Positions 1 through 11,171 of a stretch of 54,400 bases of DNA are shown here, in pieces. Position 1 is the stretch's first letter. Every line of letters starts with the position of its first letter. The notes beneath the pieces are model-generated. The model made no database searches. It saw nothing but the letters and a program-made list of their open reading frames with translations, and was not told the DNA's origin. The translations under genes were made by a program, and so were the position numbers. Source of the stretch: Calvatia gigantea (lineage: Eukaryota; Basidiomycota; Agaricomycetes; Agaricales; Lycoperdaceae); the NCBI GenBank assembly GCA_025093985.1, contig JACAAK010000029.1, positions 1 to 54,400 of the forward strand. Reading direction: 5' to 3'.

Positions 1-55
1 CAGTATCACGGGGGTGTGGAATGGGGTCCAGATTGTCAATTGTTTTAAATCTTCT

Positions 56-431
56 GGAGTGCACCAGGACCCCCGAAAATTGGGGGGGGACCCCTGATCA
101 AATCCGGATAAGAATTAGGAAATCACACAAGAGCCCCGTTCAGTTTCCCAGATAAATTTTTTTGTTTGCAAGGGGGGTTTGATCAAATCTAGATAAACAA
201 CCTTGCAGACGGCAGTCAGGAGCAGTCCAGGGTGGTCCCACTTCCAGACTTCCTCATTTGGGCACAGAAACAGTTGACCCCTGGTGCAAAATCTGGATAA
301 AAAAGGGGGGCTGGAGGCCCCCAATTTTTTTCAGGATAAGAATTGCAAAATTTTTCGAAAATTTGTGTGGATAAAAAGCCCAAATCTCGGATCAGGGATC
401 CCCCTTATATTCGGGGGTCCTAGTGCACTGG
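56..431. repeat. MITE-like element with ~42 bp terminal inverted repeats
   Basis: The segment at 56-98 is repeated in inverted orientation at 390-431 with a few mismatches. Both arms share a core of GTGCAC, GGACCCCCGAA, a G-run and CCTGATC. The interior is AT-rich with G-runs and repeats the short motif GGATAAGAATT near each end (about 108 and 334). Short size, inverted ends and lack of coding capacity fit a non-autonomous DNA transposon. I see no convincing target duplication, so the superfamily is unassigned. Confidence 0.5.
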
Positions 432-813
432 ATGACTCACATCCCTGTATGCACCCTGGGCACTGCTGAAACCAACTCAAGTAGTTAGGTGGATCTCTGT
501 GGGCAGGTTGCCACTGCAGTGCTTAAAGAGTTCAGTTGTCCTTGCTTTTGTTGAGGAAGGCAATAGGAAGTGAGAGGTTTCTTTGGTACACCATGATAAA
601 AGTCTCCACTTGATGCTTCCTACACCATTGCCTTGCCCCTCCATGGAATTAGTGCAAGAATAATCTTGTCACTGGGCACCCATCTACACATGGTCCAGCA
701 GTTTAAAAGTCCAAAATGTCTGCTGTTGCACTCACATAGCCTTGCATTGGCTATCTGCTCTAACTCACTACAATGGCTTTCCATAGTGCTGTATGGAAAT
801 TTTGGTGCAAGAT
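432..813. other. anonymous sequence, no gene recognised
   Basis: This stretch has only short ORFs without recognisable domains, no RNA gene and no repeat that recurs in the window. It may be old host or transposon sequence flanking the family B LTR that starts at 814. Confidence 0.4.
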
Positions 814-1151
814 TGTAAGGGCAACCTGCAGTCTGAACAGCTCAGAGATGTGAGGCTCTCACAAGGTGGATGAGTGGGTAACTGTAGGGGAATCCTTAGT
901 TATATTACAAACATGTGTATGGACTACTTACCTGTGAGGGAATCCTTAGAGAATTAGATAAGGGTCCCCTGCAGGTGTACAGGTTAATATATACTACTTC
1001 TCTGTCCATTGTCCTATTGTTTCATTATGTACATAAGTCTGTCATTGTCCTTTGGGATCTCCAGTTGTTACTCATGTCTGCATAGCTGAGCACAGGTTTG
1101 GGCATGGGGTTGTGGGGCAGTCTGGGGGAACCATCAGGGGTTGCCCTGACA
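814..1151 (-). repeat. family B LTR (minus-strand copy, 3' LTR)
   Basis: The sequence is homologous, in reverse orientation, to 7919-8215 through most of its length; this copy holds about 40 bp more. It begins TGTAAGGGCAACC and ends GGTTGCCCTGACA, so its termini are 13 bp near-perfect inverted repeats. A TATA-like stretch (TATATATTAACC) lies inside. A purine-rich tract on the minus strand abuts it at 1152-1170, as a polypurine tract abuts a 3' LTR. I therefore read it as the 3' LTR of a minus-strand element rather than a MITE. Confidence 0.6.
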
Positions 1152-1252
1152 TCCACCCCCCCTCCAAAATTGCAGTGTCTTGATGCATGGTGTTGGATTG
1201 GTTGGAAGGGAAGTGAGCCAAAAGTAAGTGCATGGATGAGATGAGGGGCACT
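1152..1252 (-). other. polypurine tract and 3' internal stub of a minus-strand family B element
   Basis: On the minus strand this ends in a purine-rich run (GGAGGGGGGGTGGA) directly against the LTR at 1151, the place where plus-strand DNA synthesis would be primed. The remaining ~80 bp have no recognisable coding and stop where the A1 LTR begins at 1253, so A1 probably inserted into this element. Confidence 0.45.
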
Positions 1253-2108
1253 TGTTGTGAATTCCACTGTTTCCACCGCATCATCATGCCACTTCCTATC
1301 TCCATACCTACTATGTACCTGTTTCATCTATTCTAGTGTCAGCAATCTCCAAGTACTGACTCACATACTATCATGCCATAGTAATCAGATGTTTCATATA
1401 GTATCTCCATCCATTCAACTGGATGGCCTTTCCTATATTCAAGTATACATACACCTCCTTGTACTCAGTATGCTTAACCATCTATAGTTTCTCTCCCCTT
1501 ACTCACCCTTAAGTCTCCTCTCCTTACTCACCCTTAAGTCTTAGCCCAAGTTGCAGCCTAAGGTTCAGCCAGACTAAGTGTTATGACTTCTTATTCTAGC
1601 ATTATCCTCTTATGGACTTATTTCCTTTCTTGTCCACTTCTTTATTTAACATCCATGTATGTACTATTAGTTTACTTCTCTTCTCCCCCCTTCTTGTCTC
1701 TGGATTTGCCCCCCCATTCCCCTCCCTATCGGATATGGTGTTCGTGTTTCCTTTTCTATTCTATTTCTCCCTATATGGTGAATGTCCAACACATTCATAT
1801 ATCCTTTGTCCATTATCTTTCTTCTGACTTATCTAGTATAAGTAGCTAGTTAGATACTCCTTGTAGTAGACAGTTTGAACTGGCTACTAGTCTCTTATCT
1901 TCCACAATTCTCTTGCCTGAACTGAGGCCTCATCTAACAAGTGACTTGCCTTACTTCTTGACCGACTATATATAGAGACAAGTCCCTGAGTGGATCCCCT
2001 CTATATATAGATCTCCACGTTAACTCTATTGGGAGTAAGTCTGTATAGATGCCCTTTAGGGAAGACAACCTACAAGGTAAGTGTGCATGTAACATTAAGG
2101 TTGTAATA
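1253..2108 (+). repeat. A1 5' LTR, interrupted by a solo LTR
   Basis: LTR sequence runs 1253-1578 and resumes at 2095-2108, ending TAATA where other copies end TAACA. The predicted transcript start, ATGCTTAACCA, is at 1470-1480. The upstream TATA-like site near 1433 is eroded (TATATTCAAG instead of TATTTAAG). Confidence 0.85.
1579..2094 (+). mobile_element. solo LTR, family F, inside the A1 LTR
   Basis: This 516 bp unit begins TGTTATGACTTC and ends GCATGTAACA. It is flanked by CTAAG (1574-1578) and TTAAG (2095-2099), a 5 bp target duplication differing by one C/T transition. Removing it restores the A-family LTR reading ACTAAGGTTGTAA. It holds TATA-like runs near 1968 and 2001 and no coding sequence. 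No other copy of this family is in the window. Confidence 0.75.
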
Positions 2109-2110
2109 TT

Positions 2111-2121
2111 TGGTTAAGCGT
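2111..2121 (+). promoter_or_regulatory. A1 primer binding site (self-priming type)
   Basis: TGGTTAAGCGT lies two bases after the LTR. It pairs with ATGCTTAACCA at 1470-1480 in the LTR, the predicted RNA 5' end, with one G:U wobble. This arrangement resembles Tf1 self-priming. Confidence 0.65.
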
Positions 2122-2187
2122 CCCTACCTCACCTTGCAAGGAGTAGGCTGAAACAGGCCTGAACAAGAACAACATAGGAGCCAGTAT

Positions 2188-3345
2188 ATGAGCTCAACCC
2201 TAGATGAATACAGAGAACCAAACCTTGAAGTCACAGATGATGAATCAGAAACATCAGACAAAGGAGAAACAGGGAACCCTGAAGTGCCTGCAAAACCAGT
2301 AGAACATGACAAGCCTGGAGTAAACCCAACAGGAGAAGAAGAAGTACTATCAGAACTTCTAAATGAACTTGACTTAGCAGAAGAAGAGTTAATACACCAG
2401 GAGAACCCAGCACAAGAACAGGAGGGATCAGACTCAGATGAATCAAGCTCAGGAAAAACAGAAACAAACTCAAGTACTGACTCAGACATGACTGACAACA
2501 CTATAGTACCCACAACTGCACCAAGTGGGAAAGGTTTGGTACCAAACCCAGGGTTTTTTGATGGAACTCACACTAAATTTGACAATTGGTGGAGGGCCAT
2601 GACACTCTTCATGAAATTCAACAAAATCAGCACAGCAGATGACAAAGCCATAGCAGTCCTAGCCAGGTTGCAAGGAGGAACAGCAGGAGCTTATGCAGTT
2701 ATGAAGACACCACAAATCTTAGATGGAGAGGACTTAGTAGACTGGAAGGTATTCTCCAAGGATTTTAGAAAAACCTTCTCCAATGACACCTCCAACAGCA
2801 AGGCAGAATGGCAGAATGAAAAATTCAAACAGGGGAACAAAAACACAGCTAACTACTTAATTGAGTTCGAAGTCCTAAAGAGCAAGGCAAAGACAAACAG
2901 TAAATATGCAATATTCCTGCTCAAGAAGAATGCCAGGCAGGACATCATCCACACCATTATAGGTTACCCACCCAGCACCAGGCCAGACACCTATGCAGAA
3001 TGGACAGAAGCCATTCTTGCTATTGGACAAGGATATGAAGCATCTGAATATTAAGGGGACAGAAAAACCAGCACTGGAACAACATATGGAGGAATAGGTG
3101 AACCCATGGAAATAGGAAGTAGATGCCACATTTTCAATGGCAAAGGAGAACCCAAGTACTACAATTTTGGCATCTTTGGACACATGGCCAAGGATTGCAA
3201 GAAACCCAAGGGATTAACTTACTACAATTGTGGGAAGACTAGCCATATAGCAAAGGCATGTACTACACCCAAAAAGGTGCAGATCTGTGGAATAAAAGAA
3301 GCTGAGGTGAAAGAGAAGAAGGATTTTTCCAAGGACTCCAAGTAG
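2188..3345 (+). pseudogene. gag: A1 gag (capsid and zinc knuckles), one nonsense
   Basis: Gag would form the virus-like particle. The ATG at 2188 is preceded by the leader motif conserved in all A copies. An acidic N-terminal ~100 residues is followed by the capsid-like segment with FFDGTHTKFDNWW. A TAA at 3052-3054 replaces a CAA seen in other copies (EYQ to EY*), and the frame then continues to the stop at 3345. Cysteines of the CCHC knuckles are damaged: YYNFGIFGHMAKDC has lost two, and the second knuckle reads YYNC. Confidence 0.85.
3321..3327 (+). promoter_or_regulatory. A1 -1 frameshift heptamer G GAT TTT
   Basis: The heptamer is in the gag reading frame 18 nt before the gag stop. In this copy the -1 frame stays open from here into pol, because the next -1 codons are TTC CAA rather than TTC TGA. 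Confidence 0.6.
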
Positions 3346-6300
3346 GTACTGCCTTGAGAGTCAAGAAACTTATATCCAGGATATCAGACAAATTCTATAT
3401 GATTCCTCAGAGATAAAAGCATGAATTAAACCTAAAAAGCAATATCCACACAAAGGAAAAAAGGGTCACAGTAAACACAATTGTGGACTCAGGATGCACC
3501 ACCAGCAGTATCAGCAAGAAACTAGTTGATGAAGAAAATATCCTGATATGAAAACTAGAGCAACAAATCTTGGTACTAAATACAGATGAAACCCCAAACC
3601 AAGGAGAAAAAGTAATGGAAATAGCAACTATCAAAATGGACATCCAGAGACATTGGGAAAAAATTGAGGTATCAGTTGTACAGCTACAAGATAGAGTGGA
3701 AATATTTCTGGGCCATGATTGGCTAGTCAAACATAATTCAGAGGTAGATTGGAACACTGGAGAAATCAAGTTTACCCAATGCCCACCAGACTACCAATTT
3801 TCCCATCAGAACATTCGTATCACAGACAAAATGTGGAGCATGGCCATCACAAAAGACCTATGGGAAAAAGAGGAAGAACTAGACCCAACAAAACTAGAAG
3901 ACCTATTGGATTATGTACGGCCATTCACCCATCTATTCAACAAGACAACCTTCAACAAACTTCTGGAGTGGACAAAGTGGGACCACAAGATAATCCTAAC
4001 CAAAGACACCCCCAAAGAAATAAATGCAGGAATATACAACATGATGATCAAGGAACAGGACAAACTCTGAACTTTCATCAAGGAAAACTTAGAGTCCAGA
4101 TGGATAAAACCATCAAAATCCCCATACACAGCACCCACCTTCTTCATTCCAAAGAAGGATGGATCTAAACAACTAAAACAGGACTATCAGCAGTTGAACA
4201 ACATAGTGGTTAAAGACAAAACCCCACTACCAAGGATTAGAGAAGTCATTGACAAACTAGGGAAGGCAAAATATTTCAACAAACTAGATATCATTTGGGG
4301 ATACAACAATATTAGAATCAAGGAGGGAGACAAATGGAAAGCAGCATTCCTTACAAATAAAGGGCTCTTCAAGCCAACGGTCATATATTTTGGACTAAGC
4401 AACTTGCCCAGAACCTTCTCTCGCATGATGACAAGCATCTTCTGTGACCTACTACAAAATGGTGACATCATAAACTACATGGATGATTTTACAATACCTG
4501 GTGATACAAAGGAACAACTACAGGAATAAACCATATAATTTCTAGAATGAGCAAACCAGTATAACCTATGCTTCAAATGTTCCAAATACATATTCAATGC
4601 AGAAGAGATTCCAATGCTAGGGGTCAAAGTAAGACATGGAAAAATTGAAATAGAGGAAGAAAAAGTCAAATCAGTATGAGACTGGCCCAAACCCAGGAAC
4701 ACAAAAGGAGTGGAACAGTTCCTAGGCTTTGCTAACTACTATTGACACTTCATTAAGAACTTCAGCAAGATCACAGGGCCACTGAACAAGCTCAAAGGGA
4801 CAACTATATGGGAATGGAATACAGAGCACCAAGCAGCATTCAACGAACTAAAAAGATGCATCACCAAAGAACCCACCTTGATACTACCACAAAGACAAGG
4901 ACAATTCTGGGTGGAGGTAGATGCATCAGACTATATATTAGAAGGAGTGTTGTCATAGTTACAGGAAAACAAATGGCACCCGATTGCATTCACATCACGA
5001 ACACTCTCACCAGTGGAATACAATTATGAAATCTATGATAAGGAACTACTGGCTATTGTGCACACCTTAAAAGAATGGAGATACTACTTGTTAGATATTA
5101 AAGAAAAGTTCGAGATCTAGACAGACCATGAAAACTTAAAATACTATAGGGAGCCACAGAAACTAAATGAATGACAGGCCCAGTGGTACCTACAATTACA
5201 GGACTATGACTTCATCCTATGACATGTATCCAGAAAAACCAATACAAAGGCTGACCTATTATCCTGCATACACCAAGTACCAGAAGTGACAGAAGACAAG
5301 CTAGTCACCATGATCAAAGAAAGCTGGCTACAATTAGAAGGTACTAACAACATGATACTATTGTGGGCTGAACTGTTCCTGGAGCCAACATTCCTAGAAA
5401 AGATACAAGGGAAACCCCAAAGGAAAATGCCAGTCATCACTGAACTATGAAAAAATGGATCAAACTTCACTGAAGACAATGGAGTGGTATACAAAGGAAA
5501 TAGCACATATGTGCCTCCAGACCCAAAACTATAGGAAGAAATCCTCCAGCAATACCACAATGCCCCTGATGCGGAATACTCAGGGCAACATAGGATGATA
5601 GAACTAATCACCTGTGATTATTGGTGGCCAGCCATATGAAGAGATGTAAAAAGATACACCTAGGGCTGCCAGATGTGTCAAAGGAACAAACCAAGAACAA
5701 TGCTGCTCAAATTGCCACTACATCTCCTTCCAGTACCAAATGGCCCATGGGAAGAAATCAGCATTGACATAATCAGACCCTTACCAATATCAGGGGGAAA
5801 AGACACAATACTAGTCATTGTTGACTGTTTCACAAAAATGATATGACTCATAGCAACAACAACAGATGTTACATCTAAAGATGTCACACAGATCTATTGA
5901 GATGAAATATGGAAGTTACATGAACTGCTGAGGAAAGTACTCAATGACCATGGACCCCAGTTTGTATCAGAATTCACAAAGGAGTTGTTCAAGGGGCTGG
6001 GTATAGAGCACAACCTGTCAATGGCATATCACCCACAGACCAATGGACAAACTGAATACATCAACAGAGAAGTGGAAACCTACATCCACCTGTACTGCAA
6101 CTATGACCAGAACAACTGGGCTAACTGGCTACCAATAGCAGAATTCCACTATAATGACAAACAACATAGAGAAACAGGGGAAACACCATTTTTCCTCAAC
6201 TATGGAAGGCATCCATGGAAGGGGAAGAACAGTGAGATGACAAACAATCCCACAGCCACAGAATTCCTGAAACACCTACAGAATGCCCAAGCTAATGCCT

Positions 6301-6866
6301 CATCGGCACTATGACTGTATCAGGAAAAGATGAAACAACAGCATGACAATAGCAGGCTCCACATTAGAACATACCAAATTGGCAACAAAGTATGGCTTAA
6401 AAACACAAACATCTATACCAATAAGACATCAAAGAAGCTAGGCCAAAAACAGTATATACCTTTCCTTATCAAGGAAAAGATAGGGGATGCTGCATATCAG
6501 CTCAACCTGCCAGACAGATGGGCCATCCACAATGTTTTTAATGAGCAACTCTTGACACTGGTACACCAAGTGGAGTTCCCAAGCCAAAGGGAAGCACTGG
6601 CACCAGACCTGGTCATCATCAACAATGAAGAAGAATATAAAGTAGATGAGATTTAAGGATGATGAAAGTGTGGACAGGGATATCAATTCCTAGTACACTA
6701 GAAAGGCTATAGCAACAAAGAAGATATGTGGACCATGGAGTCCAATCTAGGAAACACAAAAGAAGCCATACAGGACTACCTAAACAGGCATCTGGAGGAT
6801 ACCCATAAAAAGGGGGGCAGAAAACCCAGAAAACCCAGAAAACCATGCAACAACTTAACCAGCTGA
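3328..6866 (+). pseudogene. pol: A1 pol polyprotein (PR-RT-RH-IN-chromodomain)
   Basis: The aspartic protease shows VDSGCTTSS near 3484. The RT block at 4194-4529 has KLDIIWGYNN and an intact YMDD. RNase H starts at about 4910 (VEVDASDY). The integrase HHCC zinc site is around 5560-5690 and the DDE core follows, with DIIRP, DHGPQF and AYHPQTNGQTEYINRE. The chromodomain is near 6640-6780, broken by stops. Nonsense codons occur throughout, mostly TGA or TAG where sister copies have CGA, CAG or TGG. It ends 6 nt before ORF3. Confidence 0.88.
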
Positions 6867-6872
6867 ACAAAC

Positions 6873-7868
6873 ATGCCCACCTCTCAATCCAGCTACATTA
6901 CCATTGCCTTCCTTGTTTACCCCAACTCCACTAGAATCTCATCTGTGCCCCTTCCCACCCCAGGAAATAATAAAGCTCCTGCTCCAAGTGGTATCTGTTT
7001 CAACATGGCCACAATGCCATCTCCAGCCCAGGGGCTCCTAGAAGACTTGCTCAAAGACATCAATAATGCCACCAACAAAGAGCTAGCCACCATTACTGTT
7101 CAGAACCAGAGGCTGAACACCAACCACCTCATCACACTTGCCACTGCCTGCATTACCTTCACAGACATGTACACTGGGTTTGAAAATGCCTCAGCATTGA
7201 CCAGTCAACATATCTCTGCCATCTTCCACACACTCAGTCAATCCTCACTCACCCTGACCAAACAAACCTGTGTTGACAGTTTACATAGCAGAATTGACCT
7301 CACTATTGAAGTATTCAAAGGTATCGACATCACTGAAATCTTCCTAGAACTAGGAGACATTGTCTTCAATCTACTCAGAAGAGACATTACCCCAGATGAC
7401 TCCAGCACTGAGGAACTTGTCAGCAGGACTCACAGTACCCTCAAGGAACTGTGTGACACTATCAGACCCCCACCCACCCCTAACATCTAAGCCAGCACCC
7501 CCATGGACAAAGAAGCCACAGTCTCAATGAAAGAGGAAGTCAATGCCCTGCAACATTTCATCAAAACCATTACCTTGCCCCAGATTGTCTTGGTTTTTCA
7601 GCTATCCACCCACTACCATGCCGTACTACCCAGCCAAGAACACAACCCACACTACTGGAACTTAATAGTCAAAAAATATTGGGAGAACTCCACAGTCACT
7701 GAGTTCCCATATGAAGGAGTTCCAGTCCCTATCCACCAAGATGGCTGAAGCCACTTACCCATCTTCTTTGCACAATCCAACAGTGGAAAATATCTCATTG
7801 GCACCACCAAGAAGGCACTCACTGCAGCAGTAGTCCATGGAGACTTCAATGAGCTTCCTGAGGCATGA
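6873..7868 (+). pseudogene. A1 ORF3, unknown protein 3' of pol
   Basis: This is the A1 copy of the third ORF of family A: 331 codons with two in-frame stops (7488-7490 and 7746-7748, the second a CGA to TGA change against its sisters). It starts ATGCC 6 nt after a TGA and ends ELPEA* just before the polypurine tract. The N-terminus is Pro/Ser-rich; the middle looks helical; a conserved C-terminal block has FIKTIT, LPSQE and YW. I see no transmembrane segment, signal peptide or zinc motif, and recognise no family. Confidence 0.7.
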
Positions 7869-7886
7869 AGCTTAATTGGGGGGTAA

Positions 7887-7918
7887 TATTGTGAATTCCA
7901 CTGTTCCCACTGCATCAT
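7887..7918 (+). repeat. A1 3' LTR stub
   Basis: TATTGTGAATTCCACTG matches the start of the A1 5' LTR with G to A at the second base, after the G-rich polypurine tract (7878-7884). It ends abruptly where the family B LTR starts at 7919, so B probably inserted here. Confidence 0.75.
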
Positions 7919-8215
7919 TGTCAGGGCAACCCCCAATGGTCCCCCTGGACTGCCCCACAATCCCACACCCTCCCCTGTGCTCAGCCATACAGACATGAGT
8001 AACAACTGGAGATCCTGAAGGACAATGATGGACTGACATATATAATGAAACAATAGGACAATGGACAGAAGAGTAGTATATATTAACCTGTACACCTGCA
8101 GGGGACCCTTATCCGATTCTCCAAGGATTCCTCCACAGTTAACCACTCATCCACTTCACCCGACTCATGAGAGCCTTGTGTCTCCAAGCCGCTCGGACTG
8201 CAGGTTGCCCTTACA
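7919..8215 (+). repeat. family B LTR (probable 5' LTR)
   Basis: It begins TGTCAGGGCAACC, ends GGTTGCCCTTACA and holds TATATATTAACC. It is the inverse-orientation relative of 814-1151. Family B gag begins downstream, after a short leader interrupted by element C1, so this is most likely the 5' LTR of that B copy. The 5 bp upstream (ATCAT) are one half of a possible target duplication whose partner is not visible. Confidence 0.6.
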
Positions 8216-8234
8216 GAAGAATCAGATCTCACGA

Positions 8235-9540
8235 TAATGAGGCAGAAATAGAATACCAAATGTGATATGGATGTATAGCTTAGATTAAGCTGACAGAATA
8301 GATTTTTAAAGGTTTCTGCACAAGGCAAGTTCGTGGGGAGGCAATCTGACAATATGAGGGACAATTCCACAAAATAATGTGAAACAATGACATGTAAAGA
8401 ACACTAGAATAACTAGCTATCTTCGCTAAGAAGAGTAAAGCCAAGTTACACTGTAAAAAGTGCAACTCGCATTCCTTATCTAAGAAGTTAACAAGACACA
8501 GAACCTCAGGTACTCCCTAAGATTCACCCTTATCAAGTCAACAACCAGAAGCGCACTATCCTACACTTGTGATACTCCAAGTACCAGAGTGTAGCAATGC
8601 AATATGCTCTTAATCTAAGCTCACTTTGCAAGTAAGCCGAGGTCTTCTTCTTAGATTACAAAGGTCTCAACCTTAGCTCAAGTCACTTAATCCAGTTAAT
8701 CTCAAAAGAACTTATTACTTTGCTTTGCTCAGACACAATAGATTGCTTTTCACTGTGCTCTGAAGGCTGGGCAATGGCTAGTAGGTTCCTTGCCACATCC
8801 GACACCTCAGAGGGGGTTTATATATTATTTGGGTGCTTGTTATGACAAGACAATGATTACACAACTAGGAACATATTATCAAGCAAGGTACAAACTGGTA
8901 GATTAGATCGCATGCCAAGAGAGCTGCAACCTGTTAGATTAGTGAAACATTGGAAATATAGAAGGATTCTGGGTATCCATTTGTTCTGGGCTATATTTTA
9001 GCCTGTTCTCTGGGTCTGCATTCTTCTCTAAATATGTAGAACATCTAAGATTTCAGATGTCGCGTGAACTGTTCTCCTACGTGTCCCCATGGATTGTATG
9101 TAAATGCATTCATATATGTCATTAGTACTGAGTGATGTTCGTTAATCTAACAATGGTGGCATTTCCTTGTAAGCATGCCAATCATCCTTTTAGATTAAGT
9201 GTGTTGGACTTATTTCCTGAGTCTAGGCTCATTGGAGGGGTCCCATAGCTCTGTATAGATGCATTGGAATGGTTTTACCACCTGGTCCAGCCAGAATCAT
9301 GACTGGTCATATGGTACACTGTTAGAATTGCTTTTTGTTAAGCACAGTGGTTGTCCTGTAGCTGTCACTATCTGTCATCAATGGTCATAGTGTTCTACAG
9401 TGATTGAGTACTCTTTTATTATACTGTTGGGCTCTTAGATTAGGTCATACTACTACAGGAAGGTTCAATGCAATCATTAGATTAGGCTTGTATACCTTAG
9501 ATTAGCAATTTTCATGTGTGAAAACAGCTTTGCTGTTACA
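8235..9540 (+). mobile_element. element C, copy C1: 1306 bp non-coding repeat with 4 bp target duplication
   Basis: It starts TAATGAGGCAG, ends GCTGTTACA and is flanked by ACGA at 8231-8234 and 9541-9544. No long ORF or known domain is present. The octamer TTAGATTA occurs nine times on either strand (8280, 8611, 8651, 8934, 9143, 9190, 9435, 9477, 9497). The 3' end forms a hairpin, AACAGC-TTT-GCTGTT. The ends are neither TG..CA nor inverted repeats. It is probably a non-autonomous mobile element of unknown class, sitting in the leader of family B. Confidence 0.8.
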
Positions 9541-9638
9541 ACGAGAGACCTGGTCACCCACTGGGAACAACTCTGAGGAGCCTTCCTTGAATACCCTCCA
9601 TCAAGTGACCCTGTCTCTACCTGCCTGACCTGCCCCCC

Positions 9639-11119
9639 ATGTCAGACCAGTCTCAACTGCAACCATAGCAGGCTCAACCACAGCCAGTGCAGAATATGTC
9701 TCCTCTGGAGCAAATACTTGCACAACTGTAGAATAGCCTGCAGGAGGTGATAAATCATCAGGTGGCATCCGAACTGAGAGTCTATGAAACACTCTCATCT
9801 TTACAAGGTCAGATCAGCATGGTGGCTGCTGTGAACACCCCCCCTCTCCATACTCCACAACCCTCCACCAACCACACTCCCACTCCTGCACCTCAGCCAT
9901 ACTTCACATCTACCTGGGCCAAGGTAGCTATCCCCATCTGACTTCAACGGAGACCACTCCAAAGGTTGTGCATTCCTTAATTCCTGCTACATCTACCTTC
10001 AGTTGTGCAAGGATCAGTTCGAAGATGAAGATGCCCAGATCCTGTGGACATTGTCATACATGAAGAGCAGCCACACAGCTAAGTGGGCCAAGAACATAAT
10101 GTGTTGGGAGGAGCAACACCCAGGGCAAACCCACTTCCTTGGTTGGGAGGATTTTTCCACAGAGTTCCACAAGCACTTCTTTCTTGTGGATGTGGAAGCT
10201 GCTGCAGTCAACATCCTGAAAGGCACAGGGTACCACTAGGGCAACCAGAGTGTTGATGATTACCTAGATGACTTCTGCAACCTCATTTTGGACTTAGGGT
10301 ACACCAATCCGAAGGTGGTAGTAGTCAAATTCCATTGTGGACTTCAGCTGATAATTCAGAACATGGTAGCCATTATGGTCTTAGGATGCCCCTGGGACAA
10401 TGACACAGAAGGATGGTATGCTACAGCTCAACACATTGACCAGGTGAGGGCTGCCAATGATGCCTTCCAGGCCACCACCCACTCTGTATTATGACCTTAG
10501 TCTGAGTAAACCTCAGGTTGCAACTTAGGCTAAGACTTGAGGGCGAATAAGGGGAGAGGAACTTAAGTGGTTAAGTGTACCGAATACAGGAGTATGTATG
10601 TATGCTTACATACAGAAGGAACATCCAGTTGAATGGATGGAGATAACAACATGAAACATCCGATGACTATGGCATAGTAGTTATGAGTCAGAGCTCGGAG
10701 ATCGCACAGGCAGAAATAGCTGAAACAGGTACACAGGAGATTGGATTGTAGATGAAGTAAGGAGCACAGTATGATCAGTGAAAAGTTCACAACACTCTGA
10801 TCTGCCACTTCCAAAACCAAAACCTTTCCATTCCCTTCCACTCCCACCAGTAACCCTTCCACCTCCACCATCTCTCAGCACCCCTACACCCATGGAGGTA
10901 AATGCCTCTTGCAAACCCACACCACTCCTGCCTACCTGCTACCACTGCAAGAAGGTTAGGCATGTCAAATCTGAATGCCCCCTCAGATATGATATCTGCC
11001 ATCTAACAGCAGATGAAGAGAACGACCTCCTGATGAGACTCCTAGTCAAGAAGGACATGAGAGAAGCAGTGAATTCAGCTCAAGCAGCTGAAGACATAGC
11101 AGAAGTGGATTTTCTGTAG
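9639..11119 (+). pseudogene. gag: family B gag, interrupted
   Basis: An ATG at 9639 opens a frame with early stops, then the coiled N-terminal region and a Pro-rich linker (about 9830-9940). After a frameshift the capsid-like region (CKDQFEDEDAQILWTLSYMKS) follows. A family A solo LTR splits it at 10487-10794. The rest has a Pro-rich segment and one CCHC knuckle, CYHCKKVRHVKSEC, near 10940-10980, ending EVDFL*. This domain order is typical of fungal Ty3/gypsy Gag. The protease matching it lies beyond the A-II insertion at 17568. Confidence 0.8.
10487..10794 (-). mobile_element. solo LTR of family A
   Basis: A complete LTR in reverse orientation (TATTATGACC...TTCACAACA), flanked by the perfect 5 bp duplication CTCTG (10482-10486 and 10795-10799). 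It interrupts family B gag. With no internal region left, it is a product of LTR-LTR recombination. Confidence 0.92.
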
Positions 11120-11171
11120 AGCAGCAAGTGGAAAGTGCGCCCTCACTGCAAAGTGTAAATAGGTTCAGTGT

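Larger units (their letters stand above)
1253..7918 (+). mobile_element. Ty3/gypsy family A element, copy A1 (degraded)
   Basis: The order is 5' LTR, PBS, gag, pol (protease, RT, RNase H, integrase, chromodomain), ORF3, polypurine tract and a stub of 3' LTR. Its LTRs begin TGTTGTGAATTCC, a subtype slightly different from A2 and A4. The 5' LTR is split by a solo LTR of another family and the 3' LTR is cut after 32 bp by a family B LTR. All reading frames carry nonsense changes, so this copy is dead. Confidence 0.9.

Noticed and set aside
1583..1849. Plus-strand 88-codon ORF in the family F solo LTR
   Set aside because: It is low-complexity Ser/Phe/Leu-rich coding from pyrimidine-rich LTR DNA, with no homologous frame elsewhere.
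6828..6854. Tandem 9 bp repeat (AAAACCCAG units) at the end of A1 pol as a regulatory array
   Set aside because: Only about three units, in one degraded copy and within the Lys/Arg-rich pol tail. It is most likely replication slippage.
814..8215. The two family B LTR copies as the LTR pair of one element
   Set aside because: They are in opposite orientation (814-1151 minus, 7919-8215 plus), and family A sequence fills the space between them.
8235..9540. Element C as a Helitron because of its 3' hairpin
   Set aside because: It is flanked by 4 bp duplications, and its ends lack the 5' TC and 3' CTRR of Helitrons.
8235..9540. Element C as a solo LTR of the copia element
   Set aside because: The duplications place its ends at TAATGAGG and TTACA rather than TG..CA. 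The copia element has a different sequence (TGTTGAATC) at its polypurine tract.
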